Below the pieces are notes generated by a model that did not search any database, was not told the origin of the DNA, and saw nothing but the letters and a program-made list of their open reading frames with translations. Below, one piece after another: positions 34,209-42,686 of a DNA stretch of 64,000 bases; position 1 is the first letter of the stretch, and each line of letters starts with the position of its first letter. The DNA is from Paenirhodobacter ferrireducens (GTDB taxonomy: Bacteria; Pseudomonadota; Alphaproteobacteria; Rhodobacterales; Rhodobacteraceae): assembly GCF_004022265.1 (NCBI RefSeq), contig NZ_SAVB01000004.1, positions 1 to 64,000 on the forward strand, given 5' to 3'. Made by a program: the position numbers and the translations under genes.

Positions 34209-36869
34209 TCAGCCGAGCAGCGACGTGTCGCCCAGCAGGGAGTCGAGCGTATCCGACACCGTGTCGAGCGTGCCGCCCAGAAGGCTGCTGTCCGAACCGC
34301 CGAGCAGGCCGCCGAGCAGACCGTCCGACCCGCCGAGGAGGCCACCCAGAAGGCCGTCCGACCCACCGAGGAGGCCACCCAGCAGACCGTCCACTGTATC
34401 GGTCACACCCCCCAGCAGACCATCGGAGCCGCCGAGAAGGCCGCCCAGAAGCCCATCCGAGCCGGTGTCGCCGCCGAGCACACCGCCCAGCAGACCGTCC
34501 ACAGTGTCGGTCACACCCCCCAGCAGACCATCGGAGCCGCCGAGAAGGCCGCCCAGAAGCCCATCCGAGCCGGTGTCGCCGCCGAGCACACCGCCCAGCA
34601 GACCGTCCACGGTGTCGGTCACGCCCCCCAGCAGACCATCCGACCCGCCGAGGAGGCCGCCCAGAAGCCCATCCGAGCCGGTGTCGCCGCCGAGCACACC
34701 GCCCAGCAGACCGTCCACAGTGTCGGTCACGCCGCCCAGCAGGCCGTCAGACCCGCCGAGAAGGCCGCCCAGAAGCCCATCCGAGCCGGTGTCGCCGCCG
34801 AGCACACCGCCCAGCAGACCATCCACGGTGTCGGTCACGCCCCCCAGCAGACCATCCGACCCGCCAAGAAGACCGTCCAGCGTATCCGTCACGCCGCCCA
34901 GCAGGCCATCAGACCCGCCGAGGAGGCCGCCCAGAAGCCCATCCGAGCCGGTGTCACCGCCGAGAACGCCACCGAGCACACCGCCCAGCAGACCATCCAC
35001 AGTGTCGGTCACGCCGCCCAGCAGGCCGTCAGACCCGCCGAGGAGGCCGCCCAGAAGGCCGTCCGAGCCGGTGTCACCGCCGAGAACGCCACCGAGCAGG
35101 CCATCCAGAAGGCCGCCCCCGGTCGAGGTGCCATCGCCCAAGAGCCCTGCACCGAGCAGATCCCCCACGAGGCCATCCGAGCCGGTCACCGCGCCGAGCA
35201 GGCCGTCGTCGCCAACAAGCCCCCCCAGGAGACCGTCCGAACCGGTGACCGCGCCCAGCAGCCCCGAGTTCCCCGTCAGGTCGCCCAGCAGACCGCCGTC
35301 GGCGATCAGCCCGTCGAGCAGGCCGGTGCTGCCCGCGTCGCCACCCGAACCGATGTCCGTCAGCCCACCGAGAGTGCCGGACAGCGCATCCGTCAGCCCG
35401 CCGGCAACATCGGTGACATTGCCAAGCAGGTTGTCGACCGTCGTCCCGAGATCCCCCGTCACCCCTCCGAGAGTGGTGCCGAGGTTATCGACCAGCCCGG
35501 ACACCGCGTCCGTCACGCCATTGCCATCGGTGGTGCCGTCGCCCAGCAGGCCCGCGCCCAGCAGACCGCCCAGCAGGCCATCCGAGCCGGTCACCGCGCC
35601 GAGCAGGCCATTGTCGCCGACAAGCCCCCCCAGCAGACCGTCCGAACCGGTGACCGCGCCCAGCAGCCCCGAGTTCCCCGTCAGGTCGCCCAGCAGACCG
35701 CCGTCGGCGATCAGCCCGTCGAGCAGGCCGGTGGAGCCGTTCCCCGTGAGACCGTCGACCAGATCGCCCACCGTACCGCCGAGGTTGTCGACCAGATCGC
35801 CAACCAGGTTCCCGGCATCGCTCACCACGTCGCCAACCGTATCGAGCAGGTTGTCAAGCAGCGACGAATCCGAGGCATCCGTCGGCTCGGTCATATCCGT
35901 CGGCTCGGTCATATCCGTCGGCTCAGTGGTGTCGGTCGGTTCCGTGGTGTCCGTCGGCTCCGTGGTGTCGGTCGGCTCCGTGGTGTCGGTCGGTTCCGTG
36001 GTGTCCGTCGGCTCCGTGGTGTCAGTCGGCTCCGTGGTGTCCGTCGGCTCCGTGGTGTCCGTCGGCTCCGTGGTGTCGGTCGGCTCCGTGGTGTCGGTCG
36101 GCTCCGTGGTGTCCGTCGGCTCCGTGGTGTCGGTCGGCTCCGTGGTGTCCGTCGGTTCCGTGGTGTCCGTCGGTTCCGTGGTGTCCGTCGGCTCTGTGGT
36201 GTCGGTCGGTTCCGTGGTGTCGGTCGGCTCCGTGGTGTCCGTCGGTTCCGTGGTGTCCGTCGGTTCCGTGGTGTCCGTCGGTTCCGTGGTGTCCGTCGGT
36301 TCCGTGGTGTCCGTCGGTTCCGTGGTGTCCGTCGGTTCCGTGGTGTCCGTCGGTTCCGTGGTATCCGTCGGTTCCGTGGTGTCCGTCGGTTCCGTGGTGT
36401 CCGTCGGTTCCGTGGTGTCCGTCGGTTCCGTGGTGTCGGTCGGTTCTGTGGTGTCCGTCGGTTCCGTGGTATCCGTCGGCTCCGTGGTATCCGTCGGCTC
36501 CGTGGTGTCGGTCGGCTCGCTCGAACCATTGCCGTTGTCATCCGACAGGATCAGCACCGCGCCCAGGCCGGCCAGACCCGCCGCAATCATCCCGCCAACG
36601 CCGTCCATGCCCGCGCCGATCCCCGCGGCGCCCGAATCGACCGCCTCCGTCAAGCTCGTCACGCCCGAGAACGAGCCGTCCGAGAACAGCAGGCGGCTCA
36701 CCTCGCCCTTCGGGCCGGTCTGGAAAAAGTTGTCAACGACGATCTGGTCACCGCTGTTCAGCTTGAGAACCAGGTCATCGCCGCTCTTCTCATAGCTTGC
36801 CACATCGGCGCGAAGCGTCGGGACACGCACATCCATGGGCTGGGGGACGGAAATCTTCGTGGTGTTCAT
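34209..36869 (-). CDS. Repetitive surface protein with BapA-prefix-like N terminus
   Basis: An 886-residue protein in three parts. Residues 1-75 carry the BapA-prefix-like module (ADVASYEKSGDDLVLKLNSG, DQIVVDNFFQTGPKGEVSRL). A short Gly/Ala hydrophobic stretch (MIAAGLAGLGAVLILS, about 93-108) follows. Then come about 35 tandem TDTTEP hexapeptides, and a large region of Leu/Gly/Asp repeats (36-residue unit with GLLGGVTDTVDGLLGGVLGG). It has no cysteine and is strongly acidic. ATG 36869 is used; the longer frame starts in the AT-rich promoter region. The layout suggests a surface or matrix protein exported by the adjacent type I system. It ends DTSLLG without a clear RTX signal. Confidence 0.75.
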   Translation of the reverse strand: MNTTKISVPQPMDVRVPTLRADVASYEKSGDDLVLKLNSGDQIVVDNFFQTGPKGEVSRLLFSDGSFSGVTSLTEAVDSGAAGIGAGMDGVGGMIAAGLAGLGAVLILSDDNGNGSSEPTDTTEPTDTTEPTDTTEPTDTTEPTDTTEPTDTTEPTDTTEPTDTTEPTDTTEPTDTTEPTDTTEPTDTTEPTDTTEPTDTTEPTDTTEPTDTTEPTDTTEPTDTTEPTDTTEPTDTTEPTDTTEPTDTTEPTDTTEPTDTTEPTDTTEPTDTTEPTDTTEPTDTTEPTDTTEPTDTTEPTDTTEPTDTTEPTDTTEPTDMTEPTDMTEPTDASDSSLLDNLLDTVGDVVSDAGNLVGDLVDNLGGTVGDLVDGLTGNGSTGLLDGLIADGGLLGDLTGNSGLLGAVTGSDGLLGGLVGDNGLLGAVTGSDGLLGGLLGAGLLGDGTTDGNGVTDAVSGLVDNLGTTLGGVTGDLGTTVDNLLGNVTDVAGGLTDALSGTLGGLTDIGSGGDAGSTGLLDGLIADGGLLGDLTGNSGLLGAVTGSDGLLGGLVGDDGLLGAVTGSDGLVGDLLGAGLLGDGTSTGGGLLDGLLGGVLGGDTGSDGLLGGLLGGSDGLLGGVTDTVDGLLGGVLGGVLGGDTGSDGLLGGLLGGSDGLLGGVTDTLDGLLGGSDGLLGGVTDTVDGLLGGVLGGDTGSDGLLGGLLGGSDGLLGGVTDTVDGLLGGVLGGDTGSDGLLGGLLGGSDGLLGGVTDTVDGLLGGVLGGDTGSDGLLGGLLGGSDGLLGGVTDTVDGLLGGVLGGDTGSDGLLGGLLGGSDGLLGGVTDTVDGLLGGLLGGSDGLLGGLLGGSDGLLGGLLGGSDSSLLGGTLDTVSDTLDSLLGDTSLLG
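34450..35095 (-). repeat. 108-bp tandem repeats encoding a 36-residue Leu/Gly unit
   Basis: About six copies of a 108-base unit recur (spacing visible at roughly 34462, 34570, 34678, 34786) encoding GLLGGVTDTVDGLLGGVLGG plus DTGSDGLLGGLLGGSD. Copies differ by scattered synonymous changes and by a 6-12 base indel in one or two units. Related but less regular repeats extend to 35750. Confidence 0.85.
35880..36515 (-). repeat. 18-bp minisatellite encoding (TDTTEP)n
   Basis: About 35 head-to-tail copies of an 18-base unit (plus strand GTGGTGTCCGTCGGTTCC with variation almost only at third positions). All copies keep the hexapeptide except two TDMTEP units at the C-terminal end of the array (about 35890-35920). 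No copy breaks the frame. Confidence 0.95.
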
Positions 36870-36938
36870 TTTCAGCTCTCTTGGCTCTGGATCTTTACGG
36901 ACAATGGCTGAGGTGAAGGCGACTCCGCCCCACATCAC

Positions 36939-36950
36939 ATACTTTCGTAT
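36939..36950. promoter_or_regulatory. ATAC-N4-GTAT box, copy 2
   Basis: ATACTTTCGTAT, a perfect ATAC/GTAT dyad 70 bases upstream of the repetitive surface protein and in the divergent gap to the tadD-cpaBEF run. Equivalent boxes lie at 24094 and 52048. Confidence 0.45.
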
Positions 36951-36957
36951 CGTCTAT

Positions 36958-36984
36958 AGATCGAAAGATTAGATCTTTCTATCT
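36958..36984. promoter_or_regulatory. Long AT-rich dyad in the divergent surface-protein/tad promoter region
   Basis: AGAT-C-GAAAGAT-TAG-ATCTTTC-T-ATCT: eleven of twelve arm positions pair around a 3-base centre. It is next to the ATAC box at 36939 in an AT-rich strip (36930-37015) of otherwise GC-rich DNA. It looks like an operator between the minus-strand surface gene and the plus-strand tad genes. Confidence 0.5.
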
Positions 36985-37150
36985 TTAATTTGTGAACACC
37001 TCAGCCTAATAGTTTCCAAAAGCGCATACGTCTTGCCGTCACCCCCGAACCAGACCAGCGGAAGGATATTCCCGAGGAGAAATACCGAGCTGGACGGCGC
37101 GACTTCTGGATTTTATGAGTTGCCGGGGGCCAGCCGAAGGAACGAGCACC

Positions 37151-37933
37151 GTGATCCGAAATGCGCTTCTGACCGTCACACTCTGTCTTGCCGTCGGAGG
37201 CTGTGCCGACGGCGGCTTTTCCATCGGCGCCGGATCGTCCTCGACACGAAACACCGAGAAGGTCGCAGACGCCGCCCTCGGGGTCGGCGATTACACTGAA
37301 GCCGCCCGTCTCTATGAGCGCGCCGTCGCGACCTCGCCGCGGTCTGTTGACGCCTGGCTCGGGCTCGGCCGGGCCTATGGCGCAACCGGGCAGTTCATCC
37401 GGGCGCAGAACGCCCTGGCCGCAGCGCAGAAACTGGCCCCGCGCAACACCGAAGTCCTTGTCGAGCTTGGACATCTGCAGCTCTCGCAGATGCATCCGCG
37501 CGATGCGCTCGCGTATTACGACAAGGCGCTGGCGGTCGATGGCCGGAACAAGGCGGCGCTGACCGGCAAGGGCGTGGCCCTCGATTACCTGTCGCGGCAC
37601 GGCGAGGCGCAGCAGGTCTACCAGCAGGCCCTGGCCCTCTATCCGACCGATTTTCCGCTGCTGAGCGACTATGCGCTGTCGCACGTGCTGTCGGGCAATA
37701 TCGGCGAAGGGATCCGCCTGATGGAGCAGCTGCTGCGCGATCCGACCAAGGGCCGCACGGTGCGGGCGAACATGGCGCTGGCCTACGCCCTCGATGGCCG
37801 CGAAGCGGATGCCCGTGCGATGATGAGCGGCGACGTCGCACCGGACGAGATCAACCGGACGCTGGCCTATTACCGCCAGATCCGGAAGGACTACCTGGCC
37901 GGAAAGCCGATCGGCTATCTGGTGTTCCGCTGA
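37151..37933 (+). CDS. tadD: TadD-like TPR lipoprotein
   Basis: A 260-residue lipoprotein. GTG 37151, with AAGGA upstream, opens a lipoprotein signal (MIRNALLTVTLCLAVGGCADGG). At least four TPR units follow (ADAALGVGDYTEAARLYERA, AWLGLGRAYGATGQFIRAQN, LVELGHLQLSQMHPRDALAY, ALTGKGVALDYLSRHGEAQQ). TadD/PilF-type TPR lipoproteins help secretin assembly. It is the first plus-strand gene of the tad cluster. Confidence 0.82.
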   Translation: MIRNALLTVTLCLAVGGCADGGFSIGAGSSSTRNTEKVADAALGVGDYTEAARLYERAVATSPRSVDAWLGLGRAYGATGQFIRAQNALAAAQKLAPRNTEVLVELGHLQLSQMHPRDALAYYDKALAVDGRNKAALTGKGVALDYLSRHGEAQQVYQQALALYPTDFPLLSDYALSHVLSGNIGEGIRLMEQLLRDPTKGRTVRANMALAYALDGREADARAMMSGDVAPDEINRTLAYYRQIRKDYLAGKPIGYLVFR

Positions 37934-38122
37934 CCGCCTGCGCGTCTTGCGCAGCCGATCCAAATTGTAAGAGTACCCCCGGGCCGACAGGCCAAACAGT
38001 AGCCAGTTCAGTTATCTGATGAACAGTCCCCCAGTGGCGAGAGACGGACCTTCCGGCCCTGATTCTCGCCATGCCTCGCCCGTTTGAGACCTTGTCTCTG
38101 TACTGATCCGGATGGACACGAC

Positions 38123-39007
38123 ATGCGTTTGAAAGTCGCCCTGCTCGTCACTCTCGGAACGATCCTCATCCTGGTATCGTCCGCATTGCTGCTGGTGCGC
38201 GTCCGGGCCGCCGATCAGCGCGCCGAGGAGATGAACCGTGCCATTGCCGTCTTCGGCGACATCGTCGCGCTGCCAGCGCTCGAGCGCGACGTGAAACGCG
38301 GCGAAGAGATCACCGCTGCGGATCTCGCCGATCTCCGCATCCCCTCGGTCTATGTGCCGGAGGGCGTGCTGCGCGCCTGGCCCGAGCGCAGCGACCCGGC
38401 ACAGAAGTATTACGCGTTGCGGGACCTGAAGGCGCATGCCCTGCTCGACGCCGAGGAGGTCTGGCTCGGCAAAGCGGACGACGGCCCGCTGTTCGCCGCC
38501 GGCAAAGGCGCGGTGCCGATCACGCCGAAGAACCTCGAAGAGGTGGCCCCGGCGCTGAAGGTCGGGGATTACGTCGACGTCTACTGGCAGCGCGCCGCCA
38601 CCAATGGCCAGCCCGAGGTGCGGCAAGTTGCCGCCGGGCTGCGCGTTCTCGGTCTGCCCGGCAGGCCCGCGGCAGCGACTGCGCCAACCGCACCGAAGAA
38701 CGCCTTCGACGGGCGCTTCGTCGTCGAGGCCGGGCAGGACCGGATCCCGGTCCTGCTTCAGGCCGGCGCCCAGGGTGACCTCTATGTCACGGTTGCCGGC
38801 AAATCGTCGACCGATGACACCGGCGCTGTCGTCGTCGACAACACCGTGCTGCGCGCGCTGCCGCTGGTCACCCGCGCCGGCGCCGCCCCCGCCCCGATCG
38901 CGGCAGCGGTCGACCGGATCACCGAGGCACAGAAGGGGCCGCAGCTGTGCAACCTTTCGGTGGTGCGGTCGTCGCAGCGCTCGGTCATCCAGGTTCCCTG
39001 CAACTGA
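38123..39007 (+). CDS. cpaB: CpaB/RcpC pilus assembly protein
   Basis: A 294-residue protein with an N-terminal transmembrane/signal segment (VALLVTLGTILILVSSALLLV) and a SAF-like domain (IVALPALERDVKRGEEITAADLADLRIPSVYVPEG), then the RcpC domain (KVGDYVDVYWQR). CpaB acts in the periplasm with the CpaC secretin in Tad pilus assembly. ATG 38123 is chosen because it precedes the signal segment directly. The next gene follows by 16 bases. Confidence 0.88.
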   Translation: MRLKVALLVTLGTILILVSSALLLVRVRAADQRAEEMNRAIAVFGDIVALPALERDVKRGEEITAADLADLRIPSVYVPEGVLRAWPERSDPAQKYYALRDLKAHALLDAEEVWLGKADDGPLFAAGKGAVPITPKNLEEVAPALKVGDYVDVYWQRAATNGQPEVRQVAAGLRVLGLPGRPAAATAPTAPKNAFDGRFVVEAGQDRIPVLLQAGAQGDLYVTVAGKSSTDDTGAVVVDNTVLRALPLVTRAGAAPAPIAAAVDRITEAQKGPQLCNLSVVRSSQRSVIQVPCN

Positions 39008-39023
39008 GAGAAAGGATCCGCCC

Positions 39024-40295
39024 ATGCCGGCTCTCAGAATCTGCACGGTAACCGACGGGCTCGACGCGGTGCTGCAGGTGGCGCTGCTCCTGTCCTCGGT
39101 GGGGGACGAGACGACACGCACCGACCTGCGGCTGAATGCCGCGCAGGAGGCTCTCGGCAAGACCGGCACAGAAGATTTCGACCTCATCGTCCTCGCCGCG
39201 ACGGATGATGGCCGGACCCCTGACATGCTACGCGAAGTCGCCCGGATCGCCGTGGCGCGTGGCGCGACGGTGCTGCTGCGCGGCCCCGATGCCACATTGC
39301 CGGAGGGGCTGCCCCCCGACCTCGGCATCCTGCGCGGCCCGCCCTTCCCCGCGGGCAGCCTCGGGCAGATCCTCGCCGCCGCCGCCCCTGTCGGCAGGAC
39401 GACGGCCGCGCTTCGGCCGGAACTGGGCACCGGCTCCGGGTCGCGGGTGCCGCTGCGCCGGCTGATCGCCCGCCTCGCCGGCCAGGAGGAGGCGGTCCCG
39501 CCGCCCCTCCCCCCCGACGCGCCACAGGTTCATGTGATCCAGCCCACATGCGGTGGCGCCGGCAGCACCACGCTGAGCGTCAACTTCGCCGTCGCGCTGG
39601 CGGAACGGGCGAAGCTCGGGGACGGCCGCACGGCCGTCTGTGTGCTCGATCTGAATCTGCAGTTCGGCTCGGTCGGGACCTATTTCAACCTGCCGGAAAA
39701 CTCGCAGCTGCGCGACGCCTACCGCAACATCCAGCGAATCGACGCCGAGGTCTTTCAAAGCTGTCTGCAATATCCCGCCCCCGGTGTCGCGGTGCTGCAG
39801 ACGCCCGCCGAGATCATGCCCTTCGATGCCCTCACCGCCGCGTCGGTCGGCGAGCTGATCGCCCTCGCACGCGGCACCGCGCCGCTGGTGATCGTCGACA
39901 TGCCGCATTGCATCGCCGACTGGGCCGAACAGGTCTTCGTCGAGGCGGATCAGATCCTGTGCGTCAGCACGCTCGACGTGCGCTGCGCGCGCAATGCGCG
40001 TCTGCTTGAACGGCTGCTGGCGGCATCCTCGGTCCCCCGGACCCCACCCGAGCATGTGCTCAACCGCGCCCCCTCCCGCCGGTCGCGCGAATGGGAGGAG
40101 AACCGCGCGGCCTTCGAAACCGCGATCGGCCGCCCGCTTTCCGTGGTCTTCTCCGACGGCGGGGCACAGGTCGCGGCCTCCTGCGACGAGGGCAATCCGC
40201 TGTGCAGCGGCTCTCCGAAAACTGCCCTCGCACAGGAAATCCGGGCTTTCGTCGGGCGGTTCCCGATGCCCCTGGCGCAACAGGGAGAGAGGTGA
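39024..40295 (+). CDS. cpaE: CpaE/TadZ pilus localisation ATPase
   Basis: A 423-residue protein. Residues 1-125 form a degenerate receiver-like domain (TVTDGLDAVLQVALLLSSVG ... DFDLIVLAATDD). The ParA/MinD-like domain follows, with the atypical Walker A CGGAGSTTLSVNFA (the usual lysine replaced by S/T, as is common in TadZ proteins), VCVLDLNLQFGSVGTYF (Walker B equivalent) and LVIVDMPHCIADW. It positions the Tad machinery at the pole or membrane. AAAGGA precedes ATG 39024. It is followed by cpaF after 3 bases. Confidence 0.9.
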   Translation: MPALRICTVTDGLDAVLQVALLLSSVGDETTRTDLRLNAAQEALGKTGTEDFDLIVLAATDDGRTPDMLREVARIAVARGATVLLRGPDATLPEGLPPDLGILRGPPFPAGSLGQILAAAAPVGRTTAALRPELGTGSGSRVPLRRLIARLAGQEEAVPPPLPPDAPQVHVIQPTCGGAGSTTLSVNFAVALAERAKLGDGRTAVCVLDLNLQFGSVGTYFNLPENSQLRDAYRNIQRIDAEVFQSCLQYPAPGVAVLQTPAEIMPFDALTAASVGELIALARGTAPLVIVDMPHCIADWAEQVFVEADQILCVSTLDVRCARNARLLERLLAASSVPRTPPEHVLNRAPSRRSREWEENRAAFETAIGRPLSVVFSDGGAQVAASCDEGNPLCSGSPKTALAQEIRAFVGRFPMPLAQQGER

Positions 40296-40298
40296 TCC

Positions 40299-41726
40299 AT
40301 GTCGATGTTCGACAAGTTCCGGCAGGAGCAGAACGAGCAGAATTCGGGCGTCGCCTCATCCGCGACGTCGCCGCCTCCCCTGCCGGGTCTCGCCCAGGCC
40401 GCATCGCAACCGGCCGTCCCTACCCCCGAGACGGTGCGCGACGACGCGGCACGCGAGCGGCGCCACAAGCTCGGCGAGCTGCGCCAGGCGGCCCATGCGC
40501 GGCTGCTTGAAACCTTCAACCTGCCCGCGCTGCTGCAGGCGAGCGAGGCCGAGATCAAGATCGAGATCGGCAATATCGTCCGCGAACTGATCCCGAACAC
40601 GGCGGTGGCGATGAGCCGCTCAGAACGCGAGCAGCTCGTCGACGAGCTCTATTACGAGGTCATGGGCCTTGGTCCGCTCGAGGTGCTGCTGAAGGACGAG
40701 AACATCGCCGACATCCTGATCAACGGCCCGAACATGGTCATCGTCGAGCGCAACGGCATGCTCGAGGAAACCGACGTCCAGTTCCAGAGCGAGGCGCACC
40801 TGCGCCGCATCTTGCAGAAGATCCTCGCCAGTTCCGGCCGGCGTCTGGACGAATCCACCCCCTATGTCGATGCCCGCCTGCCCGACGGCTCGCGCCTGAA
40901 CGCGGTGATCTCGCCGATCGCCATCGACGGCACGATGGTCTCGATCCGCAAATTCCGCAAAGACAAGCTGACGCTCGAGCAGATGGTGCTGTTCGGCTCA
41001 CTCAGCGAGGCGATGGCCAGCTATCTGCGCGCCGCAGTGCAGGCGCGGCTGAACATCATCGTCTCGGGCGGGACCGGCTCGGGCAAGTCGACGCTGCTGA
41101 ACGCGCTTTCGGCCTATATCGGCAAGCGCGAGCGGATTCTGACGATCGAGGACACCGCCGAGCTGCAACTGCAGCAGCGCCACGTCGGCCGGATGGAAAG
41201 CCGGCCCGCCAATGTCGAGGGCAAGGGCGCCGTGACCCAGCGCGATTGCCTGCGCAATGCGCTGCGGATGCGTCCCGACCGGATCATCGTCGGTGAGACC
41301 CGCGGCGAGGAAGCGATCGACGTGATGCAGGCGATGAACACCGGCCACGACGGCTCGATGACCACGATCCACGCGAACACGGCGCGCGACGCGACCAGCC
41401 GTCTCGAAAGCATGGTGCTGATGGCGGGGCTCGAGATCCCGCTTGCAGCACTGCGTCGGCAGGTCGCCTCGGCCGTCAACCTGATCGTGCAGGTCGAGCG
41501 GATGCAGGACGGGTCGCGCAAGGTCGTCTCGATCACCGAGATCGTCGGCTGCGAGGGCGACGTGATCTCGATGCAGGAGCTGTTCTATTTCCGCCACGAC
41601 AGCATCACCCCCGAGGGGCGGGTCGAGGGCCGGTTCCTCGGTTCGGGCGTGCGTTCGTATTACACTGAGAGATTCCGCCGCTGGGGCATCCGCCTGCCCG
41701 ATTCCCTTTACAGCGGAGAAGGCTGA
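40299..41726 (+). CDS. cpaF: CpaF/TadA secretion ATPase
   Basis: A 475-residue type II/IV secretion ATPase that powers Tad pilus extension and retraction. Walker [18 protein letters not shown]-like (about 250-266), Asp box [14 protein letters not shown], Walker [18 protein letters not shown] and His box [13 protein letters not shown] are intact. The N-terminal domain contains [20 protein letters not shown], typical of CpaF. It overlaps tadB by one base at TGATG. Confidence 0.95.
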   Translation: MSMFDKFRQEQNEQNSGVASSATSPPPLPGLAQAASQPAVPTPETVRDDAARERRHKLGELRQAAHARLLETFNLPALLQASEAEIKIEIGNIVRELIPNTAVAMSRSEREQLVDELYYEVMGLGPLEVLLKDENIADILINGPNMVIVERNGMLEETDVQFQSEAHLRRILQKILASSGRRLDESTPYVDARLPDGSRLNAVISPIAIDGTMVSIRKFRKDKLTLEQMVLFGSLSEAMASYLRAAVQARLNIIVSGGTGSGKSTLLNALSAYIGKRERILTIEDTAELQLQQRHVGRMESRPANVEGKGAVTQRDCLRNALRMRPDRIIVGETRGEEAIDVMQAMNTGHDGSMTTIHANTARDATSRLESMVLMAGLEIPLAALRRQVASAVNLIVQVERMQDGSRKVVSITEIVGCEGDVISMQELFYFRHDSITPEGRVEGRFLGSGVRSYYTERFRRWGIRLPDSLYSGEG

Positions 41727-42679
41727 TGGGCGGATCAATGCTGCTTCTCGGCCTGTTCATGACCGGCGGTGTGCTGCTGGTGATGGCGCTGTGCCTTTAT
41801 GTCATCACCGATTACCGCCGGCTGCGCCGGCGCGTGCTCGAGCGGTTCTCCGGCACCCCGGCCGCCGCCGCCCCGGCCGCTGCCCCCGGACGGCCCGCGC
41901 CGCTGCGCATCAGCGACCCGGTCGCCTCCCGCGGCACGGCCGGCGGCGCGCTGCCGGGAATGCGGCTGTGGCATGACCATCGCCGGCTGATCGTGATCGG
42001 TGCGCTCTCGCTGTGCGGGGTCATCCTGCCGCTCGGCATCGGTCTGCTGCAGATCGGCGTCTGGTGGAGCCTGCTCGCCTGCGCCCTCACACTCGGCGCC
42101 GCGGCGGCGCTGCTGCCGCGCTGGCACGCGCGCAAGCTGCAAGGCGAGATCGAGGCGAGCGTGCCCGATGCCCTCGATATCGCGGTGCGCAGCCTGCGGA
42201 TCGGCATTCCGATCAGCGTGGTCATCCGCACCCTCGCCGAGGACACGCCCGGGCTGCTCGGATCGGAATTCGCCTTCACCGCGGACCAGATCAACTTCGG
42301 CAAGGACACGATCCAGGCGCTCGAGGAACTCGCGCAGCGCTGCGACAACCAGACCTTGCGCTTCCTCGCCGCGGCGGTCGCGATCCAGAGCGAAACCGGC
42401 GGCAATCTGGCCGGCCTCGTGGAGAAACTCTCGATGCTGGCCCGCTCGCGCATCCAGCTGCGGCGCAAGATCGATTCGATCACCGCCGAGGCGAAATGGT
42501 CCGGCCTGTTCCTGTCGGGCTTTCCGGTGGTCGCCGCCGGCGGCATCTGGCTGCTGGCGCCGGACTACTTCGCGCCGATGAAGGATCACAACCTGACCGT
42601 GCCGGTTCTCTCCGCCGTGGTCCTCCTGCTTGTGCTCAATATCCTCTTCATGCGCCGCATCGTGCGCTTCGACACCTGA
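41726..42679 (+). CDS. tadB: TadB inner-membrane pilus assembly protein
   Basis: A 317-residue type II secretion F-domain protein. An N-terminal transmembrane helix (LLLGLFMTGGVLLVMALCLYV) precedes a linker, two helices (LIVIGALSLCGVILPLGIGL, WWSLLACALTLGAAAALLP), the cytoplasmic F domain (SVPDALDIAVRSLRIGIPISVVIR ... ETGGNLAGLVEKLSMLARSR) and a C-terminal helix pair. It forms the inner-membrane platform with TadC. Confidence 0.9.
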   Translation: MGGSMLLLGLFMTGGVLLVMALCLYVITDYRRLRRRVLERFSGTPAAAAPAAAPGRPAPLRISDPVASRGTAGGALPGMRLWHDHRRLIVIGALSLCGVILPLGIGLLQIGVWWSLLACALTLGAAAALLPRWHARKLQGEIEASVPDALDIAVRSLRIGIPISVVIRTLAEDTPGLLGSEFAFTADQINFGKDTIQALEELAQRCDNQTLRFLAAAVAIQSETGGNLAGLVEKLSMLARSRIQLRRKIDSITAEAKWSGLFLSGFPVVAAGGIWLLAPDYFAPMKDHNLTVPVLSAVVLLLVLNILFMRRIVRFDT

Positions 42680-42686
42680 GGGCCGG

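Noticed and set aside
34131-36911. Long plus-strand open frames opposite the repetitive surface protein
   Set aside because: Tandem repeats whose unit is a multiple of three keep several frames open; the translations are simple repeats (SVGSVV, RRFRGV) with no start or domain support.
36870-38122. Flp pilin gene
   Set aside because: No short frame with a GxxxxEY prepilin cleavage motif and hydrophobic helix was found in the gaps of the tad region.
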